Shown here: positions 25,311 through 33,494 of the stretch, piece by piece
How the letters are laid out: every line of letters begins with the position of its first letter
How positions within the stretch are numbered: position 1 is the first letter of the stretch
From: Mycobacterium gastri
Lineage (GTDB): Bacteria > Actinomycetota > Actinomycetes > Mycobacteriales > Mycobacteriaceae
Reading direction: 5' to 3'
NCBI RefSeq assembly: GCF_002102175.1
Contig: NZ_LQOX01000048.1
Location: 1-50,875, forward strand
DNA length: 50,875 bases
Made by a program: the position numbers and the translations under genes
The notes under the pieces: generated by a model
What the model was told of the DNA's origin: nothing
Database searches by the model: none
What the model saw: only the letters and a program-made list of their open reading frames with translations

Positions 25311-26582
25311 TCAGGGTGTGCAGGAACCCCCGATGGGACCGATTGTCGGTGTGCACAACTGCGGGTGCGGGGGAATGGGGGGTCCCTGGATGGTCGGCAG
25401 CTGTGGCGGCGGAGGCAGCGCCGGAGCCGGCAGCGCCGGCAGACCACCCGGCAACGCCGGCAGACCGCCCGGCAGCGCCGGCAAACCGCCCGGCAGGCCG
25501 CCGGCGGTCAGTGCGGGCAGTGCCGCGGCCAGCATCGCCGGATCAACTGCCGGAAGGCCGCCCGGCAGCCCTGCCGCCAGCGCCGGCAGTGCCGCGGCCA
25601 GCATCGCCGGATCCACACCCGGCAGTGCCGGCAGACCGGCCTGCAGCCCCGGCAGAGCGGTCGCGAGCTGCGGCAAACCACCGGCTGCCAGTGCGACCAC
25701 GTCCGTGGGCGACACTGCGGGCAGACCGGGCAGTCCGGCGGCCGCCAGCCCCAGCAGATTCGTCGGCGATACTCCCGGCAGACTCGGCAAGCTCACGTTC
25801 GGCAGGCCGCCTACCCCCGCCAGCGCGATCAGGCCTGCCGGCGACACCCCCGGCAGGGCCGGCAGACCCGGCAGACTCAATGTCGGCAAGCCGACCGAGG
25901 GTAGCCCCGAGGGGAACAGCATGGAGCCGATGGTGTTGGCGGTTGAGTTGAGTTGCGGCAGGATGCCCGAGGACTGCAAGGAGTTGTAGGCAAGCACCAC
26001 ATACGTGACCGCCAGCGCGGTGGACGTCGTGACGCCCGCGATGGTGCCGCCGATCCCCAGGATGCCGTTCACGACCGAGGTGGCCGTACCGACCGCGGCA
26101 GGTCCGTTGGCCAGGTTCGGTACGCCGGGCAGACCGACGCCGGGAATTCCGAGGTAAGGCGTGCCGATGTAAGGCGTGCCGATGTCAGGCAGGCCGGGGC
26201 CCGGCGGAAGGGCCGCGTTCGGCAAGGGCGGAGCGGCGGGCAGGGCGGCCGGACCCAAGTCGGTGACACCAGGCAGTCCCGGGCCCAGCGGCGAGGCCAC
26301 CCCGGGCACCGCGCGGGCGGCCTCCGGCGCGGCTCGGGGCGCCAAGACGGGGGTCAGCGCGTCGGTCGGTAACTGCGCCGGCGCCGGCGCCGCCTGCGCG
26401 GGTTTGCCCGGCTGTGCACTGGTCCCGGGCATCAGAACGGAGGCCAGGCGGTCGCATTGCTGGCCGGCGGCACACGTCCCTTGGTTCGGACTGCCCATCG
26501 GCCCGCTCATCGTCAGCGGCGTAACCGCCAGCGTCCCCCCCACCATGGCCGCGGCCGCAACGCCGACGACACCGACTCTCAT
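25311..26582 (-). CDS. Secreted Pro/Leu/Gly-repeat protein (Rv1004c-like)
   Basis: This 423-residue protein has a signal peptide (MRVGVVGVAAAAMVGGTLAV). Residues 55-160 are Pro/Ala-rich (QPGKPAQAAPAPAQLPTD, and IGTPYIGTPYLGIPG-type repeats). One hydrophobic stretch follows around IAGVTTSTALAVTYVVLAY. From about residue 240 the sequence is built of degenerate GLPALPGVSP and AMLAAALPALAAGLPG units, ending in GGLPALP triplets and two cysteines (PQLCTPT, GGSCTP). The tract is low complexity with no enzymatic motif. Position and style match Rv1004c of M. tuberculosis. It may be a surface or cell-wall protein. Slippage in the repeats should make length vary among strains. Confidence 0.75.
   Translation of the reverse strand: MRVGVVGVAAAAMVGGTLAVTPLTMSGPMGSPNQGTCAAGQQCDRLASVLMPGTSAQPGKPAQAAPAPAQLPTDALTPVLAPRAAPEAARAVPGVASPLGPGLPGVTDLGPAALPAAPPLPNAALPPGPGLPDIGTPYIGTPYLGIPGVGLPGVPNLANGPAAVGTATSVVNGILGIGGTIAGVTTSTALAVTYVVLAYNSLQSSGILPQLNSTANTIGSMLFPSGLPSVGLPTLSLPGLPALPGVSPAGLIALAGVGGLPNVSLPSLPGVSPTNLLGLAAAGLPGLPAVSPTDVVALAAGGLPQLATALPGLQAGLPALPGVDPAMLAAALPALAAGLPGGLPAVDPAMLAAALPALTAGGLPGGLPALPGGLPALPGGLPALPAPALPPPPQLPTIQGPPIPPHPQLCTPTIGPIGGSCTP
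25435..25497. repeat. Three 21-bp tandem repeats in the Rv1004c-like gene
   Basis: Units at 25435-25455, 25456-25476 and 25477-25497 share GCCGGCAGACCGCCCGGCAGC with few changes. On the minus strand they encode consecutive GGLPALP heptads. The 21-bp length keeps frame, so copy-number change would lengthen or shorten the protein by seven residues. Confidence 0.8.
25516..25613. repeat. 29-bp direct repeat (two copies, 69 bp apart) in the Rv1004c-like gene
   Basis: An identical 29-mer occurs at 25516-25544 and 25585-25613 (starts GGCAGTGCCGCGGCCAGC). On the minus strand it encodes DPAMLAAALPA in both places. The 69-bp period equals 23 codons, indicating a duplicated protein block. Confidence 0.8.
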
Positions 26583-26708
26583 GACGGACCTCCCATTCGA
26601 CCACGCGATACACGCGCGGGTCGTCGGTTAGGAGCTTAGGCGTACCAGGGGTGCCATGTGGGCGTTATGCGAAATTCCGCCGAGCTACACCTCGCCGCAG
26701 TTTGCTGA

Positions 26709-27992
26709 CTAGCCGACCCGAGTGGCCGTCGGAGGGGCTGCCATCCCGACAATCGGTGCGGCCTTGTGCAGGCATTCCTGCCACTCGGCGTCGGGGTCGG
26801 AGTCCGCGGTGATCCCGCCGCCAACGCCCAGGACGGCGTTGCCCGCGGTGTCGAATTCCACGGTGCGGATCGCGACGTTGAGTTCGGAACCGGCTACTGG
26901 TGATGCGAAACCAACTGTGCCGCAATATATTCCGCGACGGTGCTGCTCCCATTGCGAAATCAGTTGGCGGGCCCGCAGTTTGGGTGTTCCAGTAACCGAC
27001 GCCGGCGGGAAGGCGGCGTCCAGCAGCGCCGACATCGGCAACTCGGCCGGAACTTGGGCCGCCACGGTGGAAACCAGGTGCCATACGCCCGGCGCGCGGC
27101 GCACCACCAGTAGCTCGGGCACGGTGACCGTGCCGGTAATGGCCACTCGGCCAAGGTCGTTGCGGACCAGGTCCACGATCATGATGTTCTCGGCCACTTC
27201 CTTGGGTGACGCCCGCAGCGCCGACGGCCAGGCCTCCAGCGGCAGCGTGCCCTTGATCGGGCTGGAGGCCACGACGGTGCCGTGGCGTCGCAGGAAAAGC
27301 TCCGGGGATAGCGATGCCACCGCGCCCCACGGGCCGCCGACATAGGCTGCTCGGGAGGGGGAGGTGCGAGCAGCGTCGACGAAGTCGATAAAGAAGTCCA
27401 GCGCCGACCCGCTGACGGTCCCGATGAACTGCGTGCACACGCAGGTCTGGTAGACCTCGCCGGCGGTGATCGCCGCCAGGCAGGCCAGCACCCCGCTGCG
27501 GTGAGCTTCCCGGTCGGCCGCTGCCCAGTCGATCCGGCAGGCCCCCGGCACCGGCCGGCCGGCCGGCGCCGGGGTCGTCGCCAGGGCACTGACCAGCCAG
27601 TCCGGCATGGGTGCGCCCGACAGGCTCTCGTACCACCAGCGGCCGTCGCGGTCGCGGCGCAGCACGCAATCGGTCCAGCCGCCGGCGGCTTCGGGGATTC
27701 GGCTTCCCCGCCCGTCCGCGCCGGGATCGGGGTAAGACAAATAGCCGACCCAGCCGCCGCCCACCGCGCCCGAGACGGGCGCTATCTGTTCCCCGGCGGC
27801 TTCGCGGACCGGAAACGCGTCGCCGCGGTCCACCGGCTGGACCGACACACTCGGTGCGATCACCGCCAGCGCGCCGAACCATTCGCCGGTCAACGCGGCC
27901 GGCGGCGCCAAACCCAGTCGGACGGTGGCACGAGCGACAGCGCGCAGCACCTGGGGTGCCCCGCCAAGGTCGCCGAGCCGATCGATTCGCAC
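26709..27992 (-). CDS. pabB: Aminodeoxychorismate synthase component I
   Basis: This 427-residue chorismate-utilising enzyme carries the signatures VVASSPIKGTLPLEAWPS, ENIMIVDLVRNDLGRVA, GVWHLVSTVAA, FPPASVTGTPKLRARQLI and RGIYCGTVGFASPVAGSELN. They cover the chorismate-binding core, with the TrpE/PabB/MenF/EntC-type E and K residues, and favour PabB (ADC synthase, amination at C4) rather than isochorismate synthase. The N-terminal 130 residues are the usual less conserved domain. It makes 4-amino-4-deoxychorismate for folate synthesis with a glutaminase partner (PabA/TrpG) encoded elsewhere. It is the counterpart of Rv1005c. The downstream 126 bp to the repeat gene hold nothing obvious. Confidence 0.9.
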   Translation of the reverse strand: MRIDRLGDLGGAPQVLRAVARATVRLGLAPPAALTGEWFGALAVIAPSVSVQPVDRGDAFPVREAAGEQIAPVSGAVGGGWVGYLSYPDPGADGRGSRIPEAAGGWTDCVLRRDRDGRWWYESLSGAPMPDWLVSALATTPAPAGRPVPGACRIDWAAADREAHRSGVLACLAAITAGEVYQTCVCTQFIGTVSGSALDFFIDFVDAARTSPSRAAYVGGPWGAVASLSPELFLRRHGTVVASSPIKGTLPLEAWPSALRASPKEVAENIMIVDLVRNDLGRVAITGTVTVPELLVVRRAPGVWHLVSTVAAQVPAELPMSALLDAAFPPASVTGTPKLRARQLISQWEQHRRGIYCGTVGFASPVAGSELNVAIRTVEFDTAGNAVLGVGGGITADSDPDAEWQECLHKAAPIVGMAAPPTATRVG

Positions 27993-28041
27993 CGCCCTAG
28001 CTTGACAGAGTGGCGGATATTCGCACGCCAGGAGTTGGCGA

Positions 28042-28500
28042 TCAGCCGCGGCTGATCTCGCCCGGGCTGGCCAATGCCGTCAGCTTCTCGGGATTGCGCA
28101 TCACGTAGAAGTTGGTGATCTTGTCGCCGCTGGCGGCCGTGTCCAGGAACTGTGCGGTGATCTGGGCGTGGCGTTGCGGGTCGATCGGCCGCGCGCCGTA
28201 TCGCTTGCGCCGCGCCCGCACGTGTTCGCGGGAGCGGTGGGCGATCTGGGGCACTGCCGGCGCGGACTTGCCGAACGCGTCGGCGATCTCGGCGTAGTCG
28301 AATCCGAACACTTCGCGCAACACGAACACCGCCCGAGTGACCAGCTGAGCCAGGTACGACTTGGTGTCGCGCACCGTCTCCAGGTCGACGGCGGCAAACC
28401 GCACATAGCCGTCCTGCAGCACATCCGCGGATTCGGTTGCCGAGCCGAGGATTTCGTAGGCGATGGTGAACAGCATTGGCCCTCGACATGTCAGCGACAA
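28042..28500 (-). pseudogene. SigJ-like ECF sigma factor remnant with two in-frame deletions
   Basis: An uninterrupted 152-codon frame is assembled from three pieces of a SigJ-type factor. Residues 9-51 are sigma region 2 (MLFTIAYEILGSATESADVL ... SYLAQLVTR). The sequence then jumps directly to region 4 (AVFVLREVFGFDYAEIADAF), losing the inter-domain linker. After DPQRHAQITAQFLDTAASGD it jumps again to the final strand of the SnoaL-like C-terminal domain (KITNFYVMRNPEKLTA), losing most of that domain. Intact family members are near 300 residues, so roughly half is gone. The recognition-helix position normally VRQIAHRARE reads VPQIAHRSRE, an Arg-to-Pro change. The start is TTG 28500 or, with GAGGG upstream, ATG 28476. 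Function as a sigma factor is unlikely. Confidence 0.75.
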
Positions 28501-28517
28501 AGCAAGACATGTCGAGG
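28481..28517. promoter_or_regulatory. 12-bp perfect inverted repeat with two GACATGTC palindromes
   Basis: The arms CCTCGACATGTC (28481-28492) and GACATGTCGAGG (28506-28517) are perfect complements separated by 13 bp. Each arm contains the 8-bp palindrome GACATGTC, and the two palindromes are 21 bp apart (two helical turns). The site overlaps the start of the sigma remnant: in a minus-strand transcript the hairpin would pair the GAGG preceding ATG 28476. It also lies about 260 bp upstream of the GGDEF-EAL gene. It could be an operator for a dimeric regulator or a ribosome-site-sequestering hairpin. Confidence 0.6.
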
Positions 28518-28772
28518 CGCCGGAATCGAGGTCGGCGCTTACACATTGGAGCGATGCGTGTGCTGAATTCCGGGCGGGTGAAATGGGGCGCCATGTTAGG
28601 CTGTCGCAACGAAAATGGACCTGAATTCCCAGGTGAACCCGGTAGACAACCAGGCAGACCAGGGCCCCTTCAATGCGCAGCGGCGAGCATTCGACAGGAG
28701 CGACCCCTAATACCGTCCGTCAACCGAATAGTCGCCCACATTTGGACACGTGCACACATCGGAGGGGATCCC
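28518..28772 (+). promoter_or_regulatory. Upstream region of the GGDEF-EAL gene
   Basis: There is no credible gene here; the coding frame of the downstream gene stays open but its sequence is not family-like. It is less GC-rich around 28600-28660 and ends in a strong Shine-Dalgarno GGAGGGG at 28761-28767, 5 nt before TTG 28773. That site fixes the downstream start. Confidence 0.55.
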
Positions 28773-30638
28773 TTGCCGCGCAGCTTGGACCTCGTCGTCA
28801 CCTCCGTAGCCACCCAGCTGATGGAGGCGACCGCATCCACCGCGACGCAGGTGAGCCAGCGGGTGCTCGCTCAACTGGTCGGGCAGTTCGATGTGGACGC
28901 CAGCTTCCTGCGGCACCACGACCACGAGATTCGCGCCTCGGTCCTGGTGGCGGAGTGGCCGCCGCGGCGTGACGTTGCGGACCCGGACCCGCAGGCCGTC
29001 GTCCACTTCACCAGCGCCGACCCGGTGCTCACCCAGTGCGAGCACGGCAGGAAGCCGGTTGTCATCCAGCCGCACAGCAGCAACCGGTTCTTCCGGCGCT
29101 GGGGGGGCGGCTCTACCCAGGCGGCGTCGCCATCGGTGGCTGCGGCCCCGCTGGTCTCGGGCGAGACGACCACCGGCGTGCTCGGCTTCGTGAAGTTCGG
29201 CGCCAGGAAGTGGAGGCATGAAGAGATCAACACGCTCGAGGCCGTCGCGGCGTTGTTCGCACAGCTGCAGGCGCGGATCGCCGCCGAAGAGAAGTTGCGC
29301 TACCTGGCTGAGCACGACGATCTGACCGGTCTGCATAACCGCCGTGCGCTGCTGGCGCATCTGTCCGAACGGCTCGCGGCGGGTAAACCCGGGCCCGTCG
29401 CCGTGCTGTACCTGGACCTCGACCGACTGAAGTCGATCAACGACTATCTGGGCCACAACGCCGGCGACTGGTTCATCCGGGTCTTTGCTCAGCGTCTTCG
29501 CGGGTGCGTCGGCGGCCAAAGCATGATCGCCCGACTGGGCGGCGACGAGTTCGTCGTGATCCCCGACCAGGCGATGTCCAAAGGCGCCGCCGAATCGTTC
29601 GCCCGCCGGCTTTCGGCAATGCTGCGGGAGCGGCTGGCAATTGGTGGCCATCAGATCACCCGGACGGTGAGCATCGGTCTGGCCATGGGCACGCCGGCCC
29701 GCGATGACGGCAGCGATCTGCTGCGCCAGGCCGACGAAGCGGTGCTGACCGCCAAACGCGCCGGCGGCAACCAGGTGGCGCTGTCCACCGACGACATGTC
29801 GCTCAAGAGCGCGTTCCGTAACGACATCGAGTTGCATCTGCAGGGCGATATCGATAGCGATGCGTTGCTGCTGCACTATCTGCCCGAGGTCGACCTGTGG
29901 ACCGGCGCGGTCGTGGCGGCCGAGGCGCTGGTTCGCTGGCGCCACCCCATTTGGGGGTTGCTGCTGCCGGACTCGTTCATCGGGGTGGCCGAGTCCGCCA
30001 ACCTCGCCGGCAAACTCGGCCGATGTGTGATGCGCAGCGCGTGCGCCGAATTCAGCCGGTGGCGCAAGAACGGCGTCGGGCAGAGCGCGGTGTTGCGCAT
30101 CAATGTGTCGCCCGTCCAGCTGATTACCCGCGGCTTTGTCCGCAGTGTCGCCGACACCATCGAGGAGTTCGGCATCGACGGCGGATCGGTGTGCCTGGAA
30201 ATCACCGAACGCGCTGTCGTTCACGACATCGAGGCGACTCGGAAGACGTTGTCAGAGCTCAAGGAAGTCGGTGTCCAGGTTGCCATCGACGACTTCGGCA
30301 CCGGTTACGCTGTGTTGTCGCATCTGAAGTCACTTCCCGTCGACATGCTCAAGATCGACACCGGCTTCGTCCGCGACCTGGGTACCAACGCCGGCGACCT
30401 GGCGATCGTCCGGGCCATCATCGGCCTCGCCGAGGCGTTCGGACTGCAAGTGGTCGCCGAGGGAGTCGAAACACCGGCTGCCGCGCTGACTTTGATGCAG
30501 CACGGTTGCCACCGCGCGCAGGGATTCCTGTTGTCGCGCCCCGTCCCCGGCAACGCCATGGAGGCGTTACTGTCCGCTCGCTGGATGCCGATGCCGTTCC
30601 TCGCCGACCGCGAGGCACTGACGCTCGGCGCGATCTAG
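28773..30638 (+). CDS. GAF-GGDEF-EAL cyclic-di-GMP turnover protein (Rv1354c-like)
   Basis: The protein has 621 residues from TTG 28773, about the length I recall for Rv1354c (623). Residues about 1-180 form a GAF-like sensor (LVVTSVATQLMEATASTATQ, SFLRHHDHEIRASVLVAEWP). Residues about 190-350 form a GGDEF domain with LRYLAEHDDLTGLHNRRALL and an intact RLGGDEFVVIP active site; no RxxD inhibitory site is seen upstream. Residues about 360-610 form an EAL domain with AEALVRW, LRINVSP, LEITERA, AIDDFGTGYAVLSHL, MLKIDTGFV, VVAEGVET and RAQGFLLSRPV, so the phosphodiesterase metal and catalytic residues are present. It could therefore both make and degrade c-di-GMP, switched by the GAF ligand. It has no membrane segment. 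It precedes the Rv1006-like lipoprotein by only 7 bp, suggesting an operon. Confidence 0.9.
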   Translation: MPRSLDLVVTSVATQLMEATASTATQVSQRVLAQLVGQFDVDASFLRHHDHEIRASVLVAEWPPRRDVADPDPQAVVHFTSADPVLTQCEHGRKPVVIQPHSSNRFFRRWGGGSTQAASPSVAAAPLVSGETTTGVLGFVKFGARKWRHEEINTLEAVAALFAQLQARIAAEEKLRYLAEHDDLTGLHNRRALLAHLSERLAAGKPGPVAVLYLDLDRLKSINDYLGHNAGDWFIRVFAQRLRGCVGGQSMIARLGGDEFVVIPDQAMSKGAAESFARRLSAMLRERLAIGGHQITRTVSIGLAMGTPARDDGSDLLRQADEAVLTAKRAGGNQVALSTDDMSLKSAFRNDIELHLQGDIDSDALLLHYLPEVDLWTGAVVAAEALVRWRHPIWGLLLPDSFIGVAESANLAGKLGRCVMRSACAEFSRWRKNGVGQSAVLRINVSPVQLITRGFVRSVADTIEEFGIDGGSVCLEITERAVVHDIEATRKTLSELKEVGVQVAIDDFGTGYAVLSHLKSLPVDMLKIDTGFVRDLGTNAGDLAIVRAIIGLAEAFGLQVVAEGVETPAAALTLMQHGCHRAQGFLLSRPVPGNAMEALLSARWMPMPFLADREALTLGAI

Positions 30639-30645
30639 CTCAAAT

Positions 30646-32358
30646 GTGAAAATGGATCGAGCAATTAGAAAATCATCGATCGCTGCCGCGTGCGCCGTCC
30701 TGCTGCCTGCTGGGGTGCTCACCGGATGCAGCAGCCACCAACCCGACAACAGCCCGCTGACCGCGATGGTCAGTCCGGCTATACCGTCGACGGTCCAGGA
30801 GATACCCAACCCGCTGCGTGGCCAATACGAAGACCTCTTGGAACCGCTTTTCCCGCAACGTGATCCGGCCCAGCAGCGGTACCCGGCGTGGCCCGCGTCC
30901 TACGATGCCAGCCTGCGGGTCTCGTGGCGTCAGCTGCAGCCCGCCGACCCGGCCACGCTGCCGCCGGACGCTCCCGACGAGCGCAGATACGACTTCAGCG
31001 TGATCGACGACACGCTGAACCGGCTCGCCGAGCGGCGCATGCGGCTGACGCTTCGGGTGTACGCCTACAACTCCTGCTGCAACGCGACGTATCCCAACAA
31101 CACCAACATCGCGATTCCCGACTGGGAGCGCGCCCGACCGGGCACCAATACGACCTATCCCGGGCCGACGAGCGGTGCCGCGGTGGGGGTGCTGCAGGTG
31201 GTGCCGAACTTCAACGATCCGACCTATCTCAACGACTTCACACAGCTGCTGGCGGCACTGGGTCGCCGCTACGACGGCGACGAACGACTTAGCGTTTTCG
31301 AATTCTCCGGGTACGGGGATTTCAGTGAAAACCACATCGCCTATCTGCGCGACTCGCTGGGCGCCGCCGGTCCGGCACCCGGCGACAGCGTTGCGGCATT
31401 GGGGTATTACAGCCAGTTCCGGGATCAGAACATCACCAAGGCGTCCATTCAGCGCCTGGTCGAGGCGAATGTCAGCGCCTTTCCCCGCACCCAACTGGTG
31501 ACCAGCGCCGCCAACCCCGAGATCGTCCGGGAACTGCTCGCCGACGACGTCACCAACAAGCTCGCCGCGCCGGTGGGCATCCGCTCGGACTGCCTGGGCG
31601 TCTATGCGCCCATGCCGGCATGGGCCGACGGAAGCGCTGCCCACTACGTGCAGACCAACGATCCGGTTGTCGCCGCGCTGCGCAAGCGGCTGTCGACGGC
31701 CCCGGTGATCACCGAATGGTGCCAGCTGCCCAGCGGAACAACGCGGCAGGCCTACTACGAGAAGGGACTGCGCGACGTCATGAGATATCACGTCTCGATG
31801 ACCGCAAGTGTCAACTTTCCGGACGGGAATGCGACCTCGCCGATGGACCCCAAGCTGTATGTGCTGTGGGCGCAGGCCAATGCGACCGCGGGCTACCGGT
31901 ACTCGGTGGAGGCCAAACCCGGGTCGCAGGGGCTCAGCAACGACGGCAAAGTCGCGACGATCTCGGTTGTCTGGACCAATTACGGCTCCGCGGCCGCGAC
32001 CGAGAAATGGGCCCCGGGTTACCGATTGGTGGATTTCACCGGGAAGACGGTTCGGACGTTGCCCGCAAGCGTGGATCTGAAGTCGCTGGTCCCGGAGGCG
32101 CCCGGGGACCGCAGCGCCCAGCAGCCCGTGCCGGCGTCGGCCTCCGAGACGGTTCGCGTCGCGCTGGCCGGCTTACCGGCGGGGCATTACACGTTGCGAG
32201 CGTCGATAGATTGGCAACAGCACAAGCCGAACGGTTCGCATGTGGTCAATTACCCTCCGATGCAGTTGGCCCGCGACGACCGCGACGATTCCGGCTTTTA
32301 TCCCGTTGCGACGCTCGACATCCCGCGCGACGTGCAGACCGCAACGAACGGTGCGTGA
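30646..32358 (+). CDS. Rv1006-like lipoprotein with DUF4874/DUF4832 glycosidase-like fold
   Basis: This 570-residue protein starts at GTG 30646 or ATG 30652. It has a signal peptide with lipobox LTGC (MDRAIRKSSIAAACAVLLPA ... VLTGC). The mature part starts EIPNPLRGQYEDLLEPLFP, then SLRVSWRQLQPAD, a YDFSVIDDTLNRLAERRMRL barrel strand-helix unit, and FEFSGYGDFSENHIAYLRD. This is the pattern of DUF4874/DUF4832 proteins, which look like TIM-barrel glycoside hydrolases. A beta-sandwich-like C-terminal domain follows (TISVVWTNYGSAAATEKW). E residues in FEFSGYGDFSENH and ITEWCQL could be catalytic, but this is inferred. As a surface lipoprotein in a c-di-GMP gene unit, it may modify envelope or exopolysaccharide glycans. 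Confidence 0.7.
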   Translation: MKMDRAIRKSSIAAACAVLLPAGVLTGCSSHQPDNSPLTAMVSPAIPSTVQEIPNPLRGQYEDLLEPLFPQRDPAQQRYPAWPASYDASLRVSWRQLQPADPATLPPDAPDERRYDFSVIDDTLNRLAERRMRLTLRVYAYNSCCNATYPNNTNIAIPDWERARPGTNTTYPGPTSGAAVGVLQVVPNFNDPTYLNDFTQLLAALGRRYDGDERLSVFEFSGYGDFSENHIAYLRDSLGAAGPAPGDSVAALGYYSQFRDQNITKASIQRLVEANVSAFPRTQLVTSAANPEIVRELLADDVTNKLAAPVGIRSDCLGVYAPMPAWADGSAAHYVQTNDPVVAALRKRLSTAPVITEWCQLPSGTTRQAYYEKGLRDVMRYHVSMTASVNFPDGNATSPMDPKLYVLWAQANATAGYRYSVEAKPGSQGLSNDGKVATISVVWTNYGSAAATEKWAPGYRLVDFTGKTVRTLPASVDLKSLVPEAPGDRSAQQPVPASASETVRVALAGLPAGHYTLRASIDWQQHKPNGSHVVNYPPMQLARDDRDDSGFYPVATLDIPRDVQTATNGA

Positions 32359-32412
32359 GGCGGGTTGGCCAGGCCGAAGTCCGTCTTGGACCGCTCGCAT
32401 GGAAATATCCAA

Positions 32413-32438
32413 TAAACGTACCGGGAGTATTTCGTTTA
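32413..32438. promoter_or_regulatory. 26-bp semi-palindrome, candidate operator for the TetR pair
   Basis: TAAACG at 32413-32418 and CGTTTA at 32433-32438 are perfect inverted arms around a 14-bp centre containing TACCGGGAGTAT. Gamma-butyrolactone receptor regulators bind semi-palindromic ARE operators of 22-26 bp, so size and position (about 250 bp upstream of the first regulator, after the lipoprotein stop) are suitable. The rest of 32359-32684 shows no gene. Confidence 0.4.
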
Positions 32439-32684
32439 GCGGATAGAGCTGCCCTGCGTGAAACGTCGCCGCGAGAAACCGGACTGATACCCTCGAAATT
32501 GGAATGCAACCTGGGGCATAGCCGGTAAGCCGTCACCAGATGACCATCTGGCTTCCCCGCTCGAGGAGGGCATCGCGAAGGTGAAGGCGATCGTCCCGGC
32601 CGGTGGTTCCGGTTTCGGAACCGCTCGACAGAGCCTGGAAACAGCCGCCACCAAGGCGCAGCGTCAGCATCGGCGGCGGCGCGC

Positions 32685-33380
32685 ATGAATTCTTCGGCTC
32701 AGGTTACGACCGACTCGACGACTGGGCGAGCGGACACCACGCGCCAGCAGATTCTGCAGGCCGCCGCGCATCAGTTCGCCCGGCGCGCGTACCACGATGT
32801 CGGGCTCGACGACATTCTCGCGGCGGCGCAGCTCACCAAGGGTGCGATATATTTCCACTTCCGGTCCAAGCACGCGCTGGCCGTGGCCATCATCGAGCGA
32901 CACACCGCCGCGGGTCGGGTTGCCGTCGAGGAACTGCTGGCCAGGCAGCTTTCCGGCCTAGAGACGTTGGTCGACTTCGTTTACCTGATCGCCGTCCGCG
33001 ATATCAGTCAGGACATGGCCAGGGCGGCCTTACACCTGCTCGACTCGGTCGGCCGTACCGCAGGCCTGCAGGCGAAGTTGCTGGACGGGTGGATCGAAGC
33101 TCTGGCGGCTGTGGTACGGCGCGCGATCGTCGAAGGCGACGTGGCCGAAGGGTGCGAACCGCAAGACGTTGGCCGTCTAATCGTGTCGATGTACCTGGGT
33201 TTGCGGCAGGCCAGCGACCTGGACGTACCGGAGCGGTTTCTCGGTGATCTCGAGAAGAGCTGGTTGCTGGTGCTGAGCGGAATAGTGCAGCCGGACAGAC
33301 TCGACTACTTCACGCAGTTCGTGACGCGGCGGACCGCGCTGGCCATCCGCTCGGCAACGGCCCAGGTGGCGTCGAGTTGA
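32685..33380 (+). CDS. ScbR/ArpA-like TetR regulator
   Basis: The protein has 231 residues from ATG 32685. The helix-turn-helix is RQQILQAAAHQFARRAYHDV plus LDDILAAAQLTKGAIYFHF, with the TKGAxYFHFxSK signature typical of gamma-butyrolactone receptors (ScbR, ArpA, CprB). The C-terminal helices (RDISQDMARAALHLLDSVGR, VGRLIVSMYLGLRQASDL) also follow the family pattern, forming a ligand pocket. A 20-residue disordered N-terminus precedes the domain. It is a soluble dimeric repressor by family. The next gene encodes a second member of the family. No butyrolactone synthase (AfsA) is visible in the window. Confidence 0.8.
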   Translation: MNSSAQVTTDSTTGRADTTRQQILQAAAHQFARRAYHDVGLDDILAAAQLTKGAIYFHFRSKHALAVAIIERHTAAGRVAVEELLARQLSGLETLVDFVYLIAVRDISQDMARAALHLLDSVGRTAGLQAKLLDGWIEALAAVVRRAIVEGDVAEGCEPQDVGRLIVSMYLGLRQASDLDVPERFLGDLEKSWLLVLSGIVQPDRLDYFTQFVTRRTALAIRSATAQVASS

Positions 33381-33494
33381 CAAAGATCAAAGCCATGGCG
33401 GCGGCTGTGAGGCTAGCCGGCTGACCAGGAAAGTAAGCGATGCGGAGGTGCGGAGCCTCATCGGAGCCACCGCACTGGCGGAGGTACGGGAGCG

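Noticed and set aside
25435..25613. CRISPR-like array
   Set aside because: The repeats are in frame inside a coding sequence, have no unique spacers and encode GGLPALP-type peptides.
28707..30224. 505-codon minus-strand frame opposite the GGDEF-EAL gene
   Set aside because: Antisense shadow of a gene with intact GGDEF and EAL motifs; low-complexity composition.
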